Shown here: one piece after another, positions 21,371 through 33,791 of the stretch
Position numbering within the stretch: the first letter of the stretch is position 1
Layout: every line of letters starts with the position of its first letter
Assembly (NCBI GenBank): GCA_963693305.1
Contig: OY855912.1
Location: 30,457,277-30,521,276, forward strand
Length of the DNA stretch: 64,000 nucleotides
Direction: 5' to 3'
From: Meandrina meandrites
Lineage: Eukaryota > Cnidaria > Anthozoa > Scleractinia > Meandrinidae
The notes under the pieces: model-generated
What the model saw: the letters and a program-made list of their open reading frames with translations, nothing else
What the model was told of the DNA's origin: nothing
The model's database searches: none
Translations under genes and position numbers: made by a program

Positions 21371-24300
21371 TTAGCTGGATGAGAGTGTCACCACATCGTT
21401 CTCGTAAAGTTCCCCTCCACCATAATTAGTACCATCCAATTCCAACTGTTAATGTGAAAAAGATAAAACGATGTGAAAATGATGAACGACTTCTTTGCCG
21501 AAGAATCAAGTAAGGCTTGGTTGATCACAATCACAATAACAGCACCACCCCTCGCAAAGTACCGATATTAGAGAACACGACCGTAATTCTTGCCTACGAT
21601 TAAAAAGAGTTTTTAAGGAAACACAATGTTACTTGGATTATATAAGTTGATTTACTCTTATCTGTTACTGTGTTTTGTTGTCGTTGTTGTACTGTTGTCG
21701 TCAGTTAGTCTCCGCTCTAAGCCGGTCTGAAGTAATTTTGGCGTTAATAGTTATTCGGATTTCCACTGGCCAAGAACCGACCAAGAAGCTAGTCTGAAAT
21801 GTCATCCGTCCTCTCTTCCTTACCCCCTTAGAGGAGGGGCGCAGGGGGGTAAGGAAGAGAGGACGGATTTCAGACTACCAAGAAGCTTGTCTTCTGATCG
21901 TAGAACTAATACACCGTAACCCGACTTTTCCTATCACGTGACTATCCGCAACGCGAATATTCGAGTCGACCAGCACCTCATTGAACATCTCACATGATTG
22001 GCCAGAAGAACAATAGGACAAGAACAAAGGGCACAAACAATGCCCCTATCCCTGAAGACAATGAACAATATTGTTTTAGAATACCTCTGAAATTAGAGGT
22101 TCACAAGAGGTACTGGACTACTCGAATATTCCGAACTTAGTAGCCTCAACGTCGAGAGACCGTTTATAACGTTTTGACCGGTGATTGTTAAAAACGGGGT
22201 GGGTGGGTGGGTGGGTGGAGTTATTGTTTGAGGAAATGGGGGGGGGGGGGGGAATGAGGCTTGTGGACAGGATTAATAAACTTTTCATTTCCTAACGTAT
22301 TTATTTCCGTTTCCCCGGTTCACACCATTTTTGGAATCCCGCTTCCCACCATCTCCGGCTTTTCCCAGTTTTCGTAGAGTCCGTCCTTTGGTCTCCGCTG
22401 TATAAAGTAGTACAGAAGGATGTAGGGGCAACATTCCCTTACAAGCTTGGCCCTGGCCCTTACAAGCTTGGTTTGCAAGAAAATTCTTAATTCCCATGTT
22501 TGCTTTGCATTTTTGTGGCTACCAGCACATTCAGTTGCAATGTTCCAGACTGATACTTACGTTGCTAAGGGTCCACCCATTAGTATTAATGAACCACCTT
22601 TTCCATTTCTCCCCTGGTGATTCAATCGAACGCCTTTTCCTGCTTGGCAGATCTCCTTCCGGCTCAAGGGCGACTTTCACAGAGCTGATTGTTCCCACGT
22701 TGGGAAATGGAATGTAGTGCGTCTGGACGCTGAGAAAAGGAAACTAACTCATATGAGATATGAGATCGATCAGTAAGAGAGAAAACAAACTACAACAGCA
22801 ACGGAAACGAGTTCGTAACGAAAAAAATGTTTTATGCTTAAATCATGGGTTCGATTCCCGTCGGGGACTCCGGCTTTTTCTTTTCCCCATGCTCGTGAGA
22901 TGACTACAGGAATTACTTCTTTCTCCCAACACCATCGCCTGGTATTTTGTGGAACTCTATACCAGACGAAACAAGAAAGATAAAAACATATACGGCTTTT
23001 AAGAACAATTTTTAAATTGTTCTTAAAAGAACGTTAAACCTTACGGGACTTTGACCGAGAAGTTTTACTATTTTACTGTTTCAATAATATTTTTATATTT
23101 TTATATTTTATTCTTAGTTAGACAAAATATTGCAACACGTCGTTATTCTTAATTATAGCTTAACTTAATTCATACACTTCCAATGACGTTTTTATTCTTC
23201 TATTTTATATTTTTATTTCGTGGCGCACCTGGGGACTAGCTGTTTAGCTAAGCGTGATGAACACCTTAATAAAGATTTTTTTTTCTCAACGTTAACTTAC
23301 TCGCCGGCCTCATTTTCATCATCATATTCCCCGCCTGAGGTAACTAGCTGCCAAGGTGTGGTTCCAGAGCTTCCCACGAGTTTCAGGAAAACATCTCCAT
23401 CAGTTCCATCTCCTGTACTATCACCGGTTGTCAAAACGATCGTATGATCCACGACTGTAAACAAGAATTTGTAGTCTTATTTGGGAACCAAGCACCTTAA
23501 TACACTGTTCACAGTACTAGGCCCACTATTTTTCCGTGAAGTTGTAGACGTCGATCGCTGAGTTCGAGGGGTCTTGGTTTCTTTACGTGAGCGAAAACTG
23601 AGGAGAGTACAAAATGCCCTTGGGTAGACGTACTGGGGGTTGCTGTCGAAGGTGTATGAAAGGGTTCTTTTTCTGACAATAATGGCAAATGAAAGTGTAA
23701 GGCTTCTCTATCCACCCCCACGTTAATAGCTGCCAGTACACCCCCCCCCCCCTACCCACGGGCATTTTGTACTCTCCCCAGTTTTCGCTCGCATAAAGAA
23801 TCCAAGATGACGAACTCGACGATCGATCAACGTCTACGGACTCAACGATCGATCAACGTCTACGGCCTCACGGAAAAAATAGAAGACTGTGAACAGTCTA
23901 CACCTTAAACTTCTTTCAACAATAACAATATCGATAGCAAGAATGATAATGATAATGATGATGATAATAATCATAGTAATAATATATTTGTACCATGAGG
24001 ATCTTGGGTATTAAATGTTGGCGTCAATAGTATGTCTCCGTAACTTTTCATTCACAAAAAAGATAATCACTAGACCAGACGATGTAAACCTGTTCTGATA
24101 TTGCAGGACAGGAAAGGAAATTATTCGTAAATATCTCTTAGTACGTGATGATGTGAATTGCAACGAAGAATAGATACGACAGATATACATGTTTTTGATA
24201 TTTTAGCTCCTGAATGTGTGCTAACGAAACAACAAATAAAAAACAATAGTGAAAACTGTAATTATGTTATTTAAATGGGCCTTGTAAAATATCTCAAACA

Positions 24301-27300
24301 GACCCACCAAACAGTTGACTCATTCAAGTATTTTATAAGGGGCTATTCAGGTGAAATATTAAGAGTAAGAGTGGTAATAATCCGTTTGTAGGTATATGAA
24401 AGGGTACATCGAGGGAGGGGAGCCTCCCCGTATAAAAATATTTTCAAGTACTACCCACCCCCACCCACCCTCTCCCCGAGTGTAAGCCCTGGGCTTACAG
24501 CCAGCATTTAAAGGGATGCTAGTTATTGCAAGCTTACAGGTTGGAGCATTAGTACAAGAGTACAACGCGTTGATCTTTCCCAAATCATTGGCGTCCATGT
24601 GTGAAACCGCTCCCAGTTCTTCATTAGCGTCCGAATTGGACTGCATGGTGACTGCTCCGTCCACGCCAAAGGCAGTCTTCCCGTACTGCATGATCGATTT
24701 CTTGTCGTACGAGTACCCAAAGTTTCTCTGGCTTCTTTTTGTAAACTCCGATTCAAGCCCTGCCGAAAATATAACAAAGTGGAAATATGATTAACGAGTC
24801 AAGCAAGAGGAATTTAAGTTTTCATGGGCATTTGCTATGAACATGTACATATGCGGTGATCGATGGAGTCGTTAACAAAATGATGAAGTTTTAAATGTAT
24901 ATAACTTTTCTGTGTAAATGGTATAATAGAGAGGCTCAAACTGTGTGCAAACGTTCAATCAAATAAGCGAAAAGTGGAAGGCATAACAGTCGTCAATTCG
25001 ACTATTAAATTGAATTGTGATAATTTGTACTATACGAGATCATTATCTCCCTGGGACCACTGTATTGCGACCAGATGAGTAGTTTGGACCCAGGCTACCC
25101 ATTTTCCCTGGCTCACCATGTAAAACACTATTCAATAACCTACCTGAAATAACATTGTCCAGGTAAACTGTGATATAATCATCTCGGTCCTCCCTGGTAT
25201 GCTCGTGGAAGAATCCCAAAAGGTGCATTACTTCGTGAGCAATCGTTGCCCTGTATTCGCACCCTGATCCCAGTGTGACAGTTTGAGTGGGATTGGGTTG
25301 GTACCCTATTAAAGACAGGCACCTATAAGAAAGAAAATAAAATGCATATAACGTATAGAATTGTGTCCTCCAGCCTCAAAGACCCCCCCCCCCCCCCCCC
25401 CCCCCCCCCGCCCTTGGAGGAGAGAAGGGGGGAGGGAGAAGCACAAAGTGCCCGACGTTTGCTAAATATCTTTGTACAACATTTTAGTGCGTCAATTTTT
25501 TCATCACGTGAAAATTTGGTGCTTTTAAGATTTATTAACTGTTTTCGTGAGATTTTGGTTTCTTGAAGTGCTTTTACATTCATTTATGATATGACTTCAT
25601 AATTAACACGCAATTGCTACGAAAATTAATTACATTTTTGGACCAATCATCTTAAACTTGGTGCCACATCGAAGCTTGGCCTCTAACAACCGTACGTAGG
25701 GCTATCTTGTCCTCGTGTACCGGTGCACTAGGGAATAACGTAAACAATTTTATGGTCCTGTATTTTCTATATTTATTAGTCATTAGTAAGCTGTAATGCA
25801 TTGTTTGGTCTTTTGTATTTTTTGTATCGGTTCTTGTATACTGGTACATAAGGACATTATCGCACGTAAGGTAAGAAGTCCGGACGCTTGTGATCAAAGA
25901 TTACAATACTGCATGACAATTTTAGATAGTGCTTCCATGGTCCTATACTTACCCCGATCCGCTGTTAAAGATCACATAATTCGATTGGTCAGTACGCTCC
26001 ACAAAATTAATGCAGGTGTCCTGCCCCAACTGATAGAAGACGGTTCTCAACCGCGTTTCTGCATCGCTGTTCAAACTACTGTCTGTGAAATGGAGGCAAG
26101 CCATATATGAGTATTCTTGACCTGGACAGCTACAAATACATCTTCACCAAGCTCAAGCACTGGGGGGATACAAACCCGAGGTCTCGATAGTCCCCTATAA
26201 GAACTCTAGAAGGTACCAGAATCTCGCTTAGTAGGCGTGGCCCTGAGGTAATAAAAATCAGCGGAGTCGCACAGAGTTCCTGTTATTTTTTGGTTCAATA
26301 CTCCAAAAGGTATCGCGATAACCCTAATGGCAGTCCCTTTATATTTTACCACCCTTAGTGTACCGATTGTCAAATTTTAACCTCTGAAAGGTACGACGAG
26401 CGCCACCGTCATTTTTATAAGGGAGTCCTGAGTTGATAGCACGGATCGAGCGCTAATGTTAAGACTAATATTCTTTCAGTTTGGACCCGGTTATATTTGT
26501 CGAAGAAATATGTCTTAATTAAAGGACTTCGTAACGAATAAGACGGCAATAAAACATTCAAGATTGGCTGATTTTAGTTATGCATGGGTCCTCCCGGCTG
26601 TCTTTGTATTGTAAAACCATTGAAGTCACAAGCACGAAAATTTAAAAAAGGACGCGACCATATATTTTATCCACTGAGTAACAAATGTGTAAACAAGACG
26701 CTTGCCTTGCCCTGGGTTGACCTCGGGGCGGTGGCCTTTTCAACGAAGTCTATAAGGAGCTATTTCGATACGCATGCGAATTGAACTTTAACCTGGACGT
26801 ATGTTACTGGCGTATCACGTCGAAACAGGTAGAGCCTCAATTGCTGACATTGTTCGATTGGATTCGACTAGCTAAGCTCGGCAATCAATTAAAATCGAGC
26901 TAGTAAAATTACAGTCAAATTTTATTCGTTGAGTTTCAGACATATTCTCGCTTTTTCTCTAAATTTTATAGTGGTCGGTAATGCACCCATGTATTGGCTA
27001 GGTAGCCTGCTGATCACATGACCATCACATTCCAATATTCCAACTCAGACTAAAACAGAAATGTCCTTTTGTATATTGTACTTTTGAGAGAGAGATGGGA
27101 TATATCTACGGTTGTTTTTTTGTGATAAATCCTTTTCTAGCCACTAAATTATTACTTACCAATTTCGTAAGGGATATTGACAATGTTATTCCCGTCGCCA
27201 TCAGTGCTTATCGGCCAGCGGTATGTGTTGCTATTCACCGCTCCTCTTCTTTTGCGGCTTTTCTTGTTTTCGACAAACTGAGGATCGCGATCATAGCCAT

Positions 27301-29533
27301 AAAGATCTGTGGAAACAAGAAAAGAAATATTAACTCTTGGACGTAGTGAAGCTAATTCATACCACCACTATATACCATCATGGTGTACCACGGGGGCCTG
27401 AAAGGGAGGGGGGGGGGGTGGGGTGGAGGGATGGATGGACGAAACTCCCACCCTAAGGTTTTCGTTCTATAAATTAAATGCTCAGCGAAATTTTGCACTG
27501 TGTAGAAAGCCCTTAGTTCACTCTACAAGTTGACGTATTTTTGTTGGGTTTGACGTAATGTGACGTCATATTTCGCCATTAGAGCCGCCATCTTGGATCC
27601 GCCATCACCATCCCATCTAGGGAGGAGTAGAAATATTTCTATAATGCTACGGAATTTTCGCGCCCAAGAAATATCAAATCAAAGATACGGTGGAACTTTA
27701 AGAATAGAATCGCGGACTATTCTTACCACGTTTACTGCTGCTCTCCACTGGGCGAGCTTTTTCTCCACTGTCACGTGACATGTGCCCTGGTCTGTTTATA
27801 AAATGGCGGAGTGATTTTTTGAACGCCTGTCTGTTCTCGGCCTCACCGCGTTTTTTGTGGGTGTTGGTTTCCAGCGGATTAGGAGGCGGTTCATCGATAG
27901 GAGACTCCTTGCCTTGAAAAGAAATATAGCACAAGTAGTTGTTTAAATTTTTCGTTACAACAATTTTAAGCCTGGTATATTTGCCAGCTGGCGAAACTGA
28001 TACCTTAACGAGGTTATATACACAGACCATTGTCATTTTGTGAGCATAATTTGGAAACTGGAAGCATAATTTTTGGCATAATTCGACAATCACAACAGGC
28101 CAAGTCCTTCTCAAGAGTACGTGTGGCGCCCCTGTTCTTCGCGCTCAACAATCCACGCTTTCGTCGCTTTGAGACTTCCGAGAAGCACTTAAGAAGATAA
28201 ACCACTGTTTTGCAATCTGCCCTATTTCAGAATTTCTGACTAATTTCCAGCGAACGTCTTGTCCTTACCGCGTTTCTTGTGAGTGTTGGTTCCCTGTGGA
28301 TAAACCTCTTTATCAGGTGGAGGTTCATCGACTTCAGTAGCGTCCGTGCCTTAAAAAGAAGAATGCCACTAGTAAAATAGTTTTAATTTATGGTCCCCTT
28401 TAGCTAAGTAGGCAACTGATTTCATTTTTAAATTGGCAACACAATCAAGGGAAAGAAAAACAGGAACGAGATGCGAAAAAACAAATAACAAGCTGCCATA
28501 AAAGTTGCATACATAAATTAAAATATACTCATTACCTATAAAGATCGTTATACAAAAGAGTTTTGCCAACTTAGCAGGTTTAATAACTATAAGTGGGTAT
28601 TTGGTAGAGCTCACCATCATTCAAAGTATGTGATCCCGGGAAGTGTTCTTGTTCTTCGGGTGTGTTGTATATAATATCTACAAACACAAAGGAGAATGCG
28701 GCTTATATTGTGGGGCCTGGCGTTCGGCGACATGGGAGAGTATAGGGAGTAACGGTTATAATAAAGCCAAAATTAATTTAATGCTGTCGGAGGTGTTGTT
28801 TTTTAATCTGCTGCGTTAATCATTTTATTAAAAAGCGATTTCATTTGTACCAAGTCCACTTTTCACCTCAAAGATCGTTAATCGTTGTTTAATGCAATCC
28901 AAGTAATTTTCTGACTTAAACGACCGTAAATTTGTTTAAGTTTAGAAAACGGGTGTTGCGTTTCCATCTTCTACATTTGTCCTCTCTTTTCAAGTATTTC
29001 AATTGGACCAGGTTTCATTTTCAGCTGCTGATATTGCTTGCCTTTATGCATTTTCTTTTTTTTTTTTTCGTTTTTGCTTTGCCTTCTTTTGATATTGTTA
29101 TTTTTTTTCGTGGTTCTAAAACATCTCAAGTGCTATTATCTAATTCTTTCTTTCTACGTGATATAAAAAAAGGGAGGAGCGGCACGTTTTAAAGTGTTGC
29201 TTATCATCTGCAAAGACAGAAGCAAACAGTTTGGTCATTTCATGAAGTCTAAGTTTCTCTCTGAATTTATTTGCCTCATTTCAGTTACAAGAGCACACTT
29301 GTTAAAAAGGCTGGAGCAGCAAAGACGAAGCAAACAAGGGCCTTAATAAAGAGGACACTTAAAAGCGTCCGGGAAAAGATTAAGTGATGCACATGTATTT
29401 TAGCAATGGTAGTTGTAAAACAGCTAACTATGTTTTGATATTTTAACTCACCATTTGCCATTGGCTTCCAAGGGTAAGTTAGTGCTGTTGCCACAATCGC
29501 CAAGAACACGAGTTCTTTAAGCAGAAAAGCCAT
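21371..29533 (-). CDS. Secreted astacin metalloprotease with C-terminal PLAT domain, 495 aa, 11 exons
   Basis: Exons: 29533-29452, 28677-28615, 28349-28269, 27912-27727, 27306-27160, 26082-25953, 25322-25144, 24759-24538, 23454-23301, 22729-22561, 21445-21371. All have GT-AG borders and matching phases. Residues 1-19 form a signal peptide (MAFLLKELVFLAIVATALT). A propeptide follows, in which two Pro-rich segments ending TNTHKKR are repeated, then a furin-type site RKRR (155-158). The astacin domain (about 160-360) has the zinc motif HEVMHLLGFFHEHTRED (from 259) and the Met-turn SIMQY (311-315). Residues about 364-480 form a PLAT/LH2 domain (VLTTGDSTGDGTDGDVFLKL; VGTISSVKVALEPEGDL). Astacins cleave extracellular matrix and growth-factor precursors. 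PLAT domains bind lipids or proteins, so targeting of the protease to a membrane or matrix partner is inferred. Introns hold several MITEs and a SINE fragment. Confidence 0.9.
21791..21876. mobile_element. 86-bp foldback MITE with 11-bp target duplication
   Basis: ACCAAGAAGCT occurs exactly on both sides (21780-21790 and 21877-21887). The insert begins AGTCTGAAATGTCATCCGTC and ends GGACGGATTTCAGACT, so almost the entire element is a hairpin. An 11-bp duplication is within the range of Mutator-like elements. It lies in the last intron of the astacin gene. Confidence 0.8.
23500..23912. mobile_element. MITE with long (about 130 bp) terminal inverted repeats
   Basis: The left arm (TGTTCACAGT, TATTTTTCCGTGA, TAGACGT, GAGCGAAAACTG, GAGTACAAAATGCCC) reappears inverted at the right (GGGCATTTTGTACTC, CAGTTTTCGCTCG, CACGGAAAAAATAG, ACTGTGAACAGTC). 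The right arm also carries a short tandem duplication (ACGATCGATCAACGTCTACG twice). It lies in intron 8 of the astacin gene, and a second copy is at 35868-36105. Confidence 0.7.
25382..25410. repeat. Long poly(C) tract in an astacin intron
   Basis: About 29 consecutive C, the longest homopolymer in the window, roughly 60 bp upstream (in transcript sense) of the acceptor of exon 7. Similar but shorter G/C runs occur at about 6844, 16927, 18028, 18221, 22239, 31425, 41591, 41979, 48422 and 53788. Confidence 0.8.
27600..27655 (+). mobile_element. Fragment of the SINE tail
   Basis: CATCCCATCTAGGGAGGAGT followed by AGAAATATTTCTATAATGCTACGG aligns with the 3' part of the SINE at 19961-20407. It is truncated at both ends and lies in intron 4 of the astacin gene. 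Confidence 0.5.
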
Positions 29534-32500
29534 TATGACCTGTCCTTACTTTACAACTAATCAGTGTAATTCAAGGCAGACTCGATAGAAAATGGCAGTG
29601 TTCGCTCGCGATATATCTCCTTAAATAATAATATCGACGCTTCGTAGGGGTCATACTAAAGAGAAAACACACCTTTTACGATACAAGATGTAATTATAAC
29701 ATCCTTTGTTTTTGTAAATTATTTTCTATTTCTACAAGTAGCCGTTTTTAATGATCTCTTCCCTGGCGTTCCTAAATGGTTGGACCCCCATTGCTGAGGG
29801 AAATTATCATAAGATAAAAGTTACTTGAGTACAGTTTGCCAGCATAGTGATAAGGGCTAGCTAGAAGATTATTCGTTTGCTCCCAACGCGGGCTATATTC
29901 AACAAACAAAGATAATTATATTGCATGCCGTTATTAAAATTTTATTTCACCTATTGAAAAACTACGAAAATCATATTATCCCAAGGTGTTTCATTGCAAT
30001 CATTATCACAGGAACGGCATGCTGTAACAATTAATAGCACATTGCCACAGCCAATCTGTTTTCGAAGCTTCATCAATTGCCGGCAGTGGTGTATTGCCTC
30101 ATTATACAGATATTGCTATCATTAGTTGGCTTATGTTGTTATGACAAAAAATGTCAAGTTTATTACACTGCATGTCAATGTTAATTATAAGTCATTTTGG
30201 AAACCAATGATGTATCGTTTAATTATCTCGAGTCAGCTGCTATCGTAACTATCGCAGCTATTTTATTAAATATCAGTTAAATGAAAGTTTTAAAGTGCGA
30301 TAATGGCATTTAATTAACCGACCATTTAAAGTACAACTGTTTTATCGTAATACAGTGGTCGCAAGCTTCGCTGCAGGTCAAAGCCGAGCTCTTTTGAGGA
30401 TGGTCTTTAAAATTAAAATGGCGTACATTAAATCGCAGCAACATATGCCAGATTATTTCATTTCTGATCATTAACATAATAGATCACGGACTTGATTTTT
30501 TTTTAAGCCTACAAGGAAGGCTATTCTTTTTAGAATATTCGATTGTAATAATAAATAATAAATAAATATTTATATAACGCCTATCCAGTCCTGCTCTAGG
30601 CGTTTTACCATAATGTTAAAAATTTACGAACAACACTGTACTATACTGGAAGTACAATATAAAAAAAATCGATAAAGTGTAGCTTTTTTTCACTGTATAA
30701 TCATCAATAATCATCAAGAGTGAGGTTGAATTTGCTATCACTTGCGTTTTAGTTGTATAACAGTTGTTCTATCTGTGAAAATTTATTTCTCAGTACGTTT
30801 TTATTCTCCATGTTGACCTGATCTCTTACAAATAATCTTTTTCAGTATGTACATTTTCCTAATGCGAGGGGCTAATCTGGTTGCATATTTACATATTTCT
30901 TATTGGCTTTCTTTTTAAATTAGTACTACTTTCAACCCCAAAACTAAGAGCTATTAAAAGCCACTTCAAGGAGTATTCTTTTACTGAATTGAACATATAT
31001 AAAGGCCTCTATTGATCAATGGAGGCCTCTGCCAGAGGAGATGCTATATTCATCCCATACTACTTGCCCTAACTTCTACAACTGAATTTTATTTGAGATG
31101 GAACAGTTCGAATAATTATTCCATCTTTAAACTTGTGCAGATAATGATGACCGGATCTAGTGCATCGTCCTCTGTCTGTTAAGTACTGTGGGACATAACA
31201 ACTTCATCAAGTGCGCGTAGTACCCAGTCCTGACGAACCTCGTTCCTAAAATGCTGAGAAGCTTATCCAAGCAAATATTAAACAAAAAAGTAACAAAACA
31301 GATCAACAATGTCCTAGATATTGGCTTATAATACATCAATAATCCTGAATTCTGCTCTTTTTCATTGTAATTGCATAAATTCCCAAATTATTTTCTATTC
31401 CTATTATTGCACACTTAACTTGGGTGGGGGGGGGGGGGGGAGGGGAGGGTACTTTGGAATTCTGGTCAACCCGTTTCTCCGTGCACGGCGATCAAAACAA
31501 AATGCCACACAGGAAGAAAAAATAAATGCAGTACACCTTACCTTGCAATTGGCGTTTTTCCATAATGGCTATCAAAATAGCTATTAAACTGTGCTAGCTA
31601 TTTTAATAGCTAGAACAGTTATTAAAATAACCAGCACCATGCTTCAACTAACTATGACCGATCAATAGATGCAAACAGGCTGAACTTTGTCGTGCACTGC
31701 GCACTACTAAGAAAATCTAAAAAAAGAAGATGACACAATGTTTTTAAGTCATGATTTTATATGTGAAATATTGCTCTCATATTTTACGAAATTAAACAAA
31801 CGAAACTGACTGTTATAAAAACGGAAAATAAAGCATGCATTTGAGGGAAAAACCTATCCCCACCCCGCACAGTCATAGCGGTAGTCAGTCATCGGACAAC
31901 ATTTAATTAGTCGACCACGAGGTCGAGAAGCTGAGAACAAAAAAGTACATTTTAAGCATTGGAGAAGTTTGTGACAGTGTTTTCAATAATGATTTTGACA
32001 GAGAAATTGAAGATTAAAACAACTTATGAATGACAAACTTATGACGAGTTCCTTAAAAGCGAACAGTAAGCATTGCTGATTCAGCGATAAGCCTAATCTC
32101 GTCAATGAGGTGGGCCGTCACTCAAAATCAGTGTGTGTCGTTACTAAAGTACTTAAGCGAGTAATTAACCGCCTACTGCCAGATGATCAAATCGACCGTT
32201 CACGTCTTTTGCCTGATAAAGATACATTAGTGAGGTATTGTGCTGTGAAACAGATTGAAATTCTTGGGTAAAGCTATTTTTGGAGACATTTGGGACGATA
32301 ATTACTGAGAATTATCAACAATGTTCATAAATGTTCCTGGCTGGGAAACCAGGACAAAAACAAACATTGCTGGCAAAAAAGGGTAAACAAATGTTCCTGG
32401 CTGGGAAAAAGTCAGAACATTATGGATGTTGGCTGGCGAAAACGGCTATTAAATAATTGCTAGCTGGCTCTGAAGAGCGGATATTTTTATCCCACGGTAG

Positions 32501-33396
32501 TTAAAAATTAACTGAAAATGCCTTTGCGCATGCCCATTTATCATCTAGGCCACTAATGAATGGATTTTGATAATGACCTTCGTTGGGTACCTCTGAATAA
32601 TCCCGCCCACAGATACTGTATGGAGCCATGGGAGCTAAGAATTGAAAGCACTCAGGATCAGCTTAGAAATAACGCGTTTTTTAACTGATAGCTGAGAGTC
32701 CAGGATCTGTAGGGTCATGTCAGTGGCACCAGTTCTCATTTCTGAAAATGTGTTTTTCGACAAAAAGTGTTAGAAGACTTTTGATACTACAGTCAATTCA
32801 ACTCTCTCTAAGACGGATACCGTCGGGACCGGCTCCAACTGTCCCTCTTAGAGAGGTGCCCTTCTAATAGGAAGTTTAGTTACAATAAAATGACAAAAAA
32901 ACGGCAGAGGTGTCCGTCTTATGAGATGTCCGTTATGAGAGAGTTGACTATAACAGAACATTGCTTTACTGCGACCTTGTTCCCTGGAGAGAGACCCTGG
33001 GAACGAGGTTGGCTTTACTGTAGGGTTATAAGCCTTGATACACTAGTCTTTTTCTTTCTCTTTTTATAAATATTTGGGGTAAATAAAGTTTTGTTGTCGT
33101 TGTTGCTGTTGTCTCCAGTGCTACTGATTGGTGCTCCCTTAAGTTCCCAACAATCTAATCAGAAGTTCCCTAGTTCTCTGAAAATAAGTTGACAATATCC
33201 CCTGCTTCTGCTCCCTGAAAATAAGTGCTCCCGTTACCTTGTTCCCTAAAACCTCTGGGAGGGGCTCTTCCTTCTTGCCCAGGGCGCTAAAAAGGAATTC
33301 CTTTTCAGCGCCCTGTTCTTGCTTTGCGCGGCATGGAACTGCGCTACACTGGATAGCATATATAGAAAGGACCGCGCGGCACCCGTATAAAGTGTA
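29534..33396. other. Intergenic, no gene recognised
   Basis: This contains the upstream region of the astacin gene, AT-rich sequence, a poly(G) run near 31425-31440, a short AT-rich inverted repeat near 31565-31615 (AATAGCTATTAAA...TTTTAATAGCTA) and two direct copies of GTTCCTGGCTGGGAA near 32330-32410. No coding exons or RNA genes were supported. Confidence 0.4.
32788..32952. mobile_element. Mariner-type MITE, TA flanks
   Basis: The left end AGTCAATTCAACTCTCTCTA and right end GAGAGAGTTGACTATA are inverted, with TA at the borders. The inside carries repeated TCTTAGAGAGG / GTCCGTCTTATGAGA modules. Same style as the elements at 5351-5526 and 43727-44480. Confidence 0.55.
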
Positions 33397-33791
33397 ATTA
33401 ATTGATATTTATGAGTATTATGGTGTGCCGGTAGTAGTCAATACTGCTCCCAAAACTCCTTTTAAATTTTGAATTTTCAGAACACCGCTGACCGTTACGC
33501 GTACATATTATTGCGGGCGCCTCATCTTTTTGCTCGTTTCCAGTGTAGCGCAATTAATTGATATTTATGAGTATTATGGTGTGCCGGTAGTAGGCAATAC
33601 TGCCGATACGCCAAAGCCCCCTGGGTATACACCCTTTAAAAGGAGTTTTGGGAGCAGTATTGCCTACTACCGGCACACCATAATACTCATAAATATCAAT
33701 TAATTGCGCTACACTGGAAACGAGCAAAAAGATGAGGCGCCCGCAATAATATGTACGCGTAACGGTCAGCGGTGTTCTGAAAATTCAAAAT
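33397..33791. repeat. Inverted duplication of the CCDC59 promoter (137-bp arms, 52-bp spacer)
   Basis: 33466-33602 is the inverse complement of 33655-33791 with no mismatch that I can see. The right arm ends inside the ATG of CCDC59 (33790-33792). A third, direct partial copy (33397-33465) repeats the distal end of the left arm and continues into the inverse of the spacer (CTCCCAAAACTCCTTTTAAA). The pattern suggests template switching rather than transposition. Confidence 0.85.

Noticed and set aside
22840..22880. tRNA T-arm-like GGGTTCGATTCCCGTCGGGGACTCC followed by a T-run (25 bases shortened in meaning to its core GGTTCGATTCC)
   Set aside because: No matching D-arm, anticodon arm or acceptor 5' half could be folded upstream; at best a fragment of a tRNA or tRNA-derived repeat.
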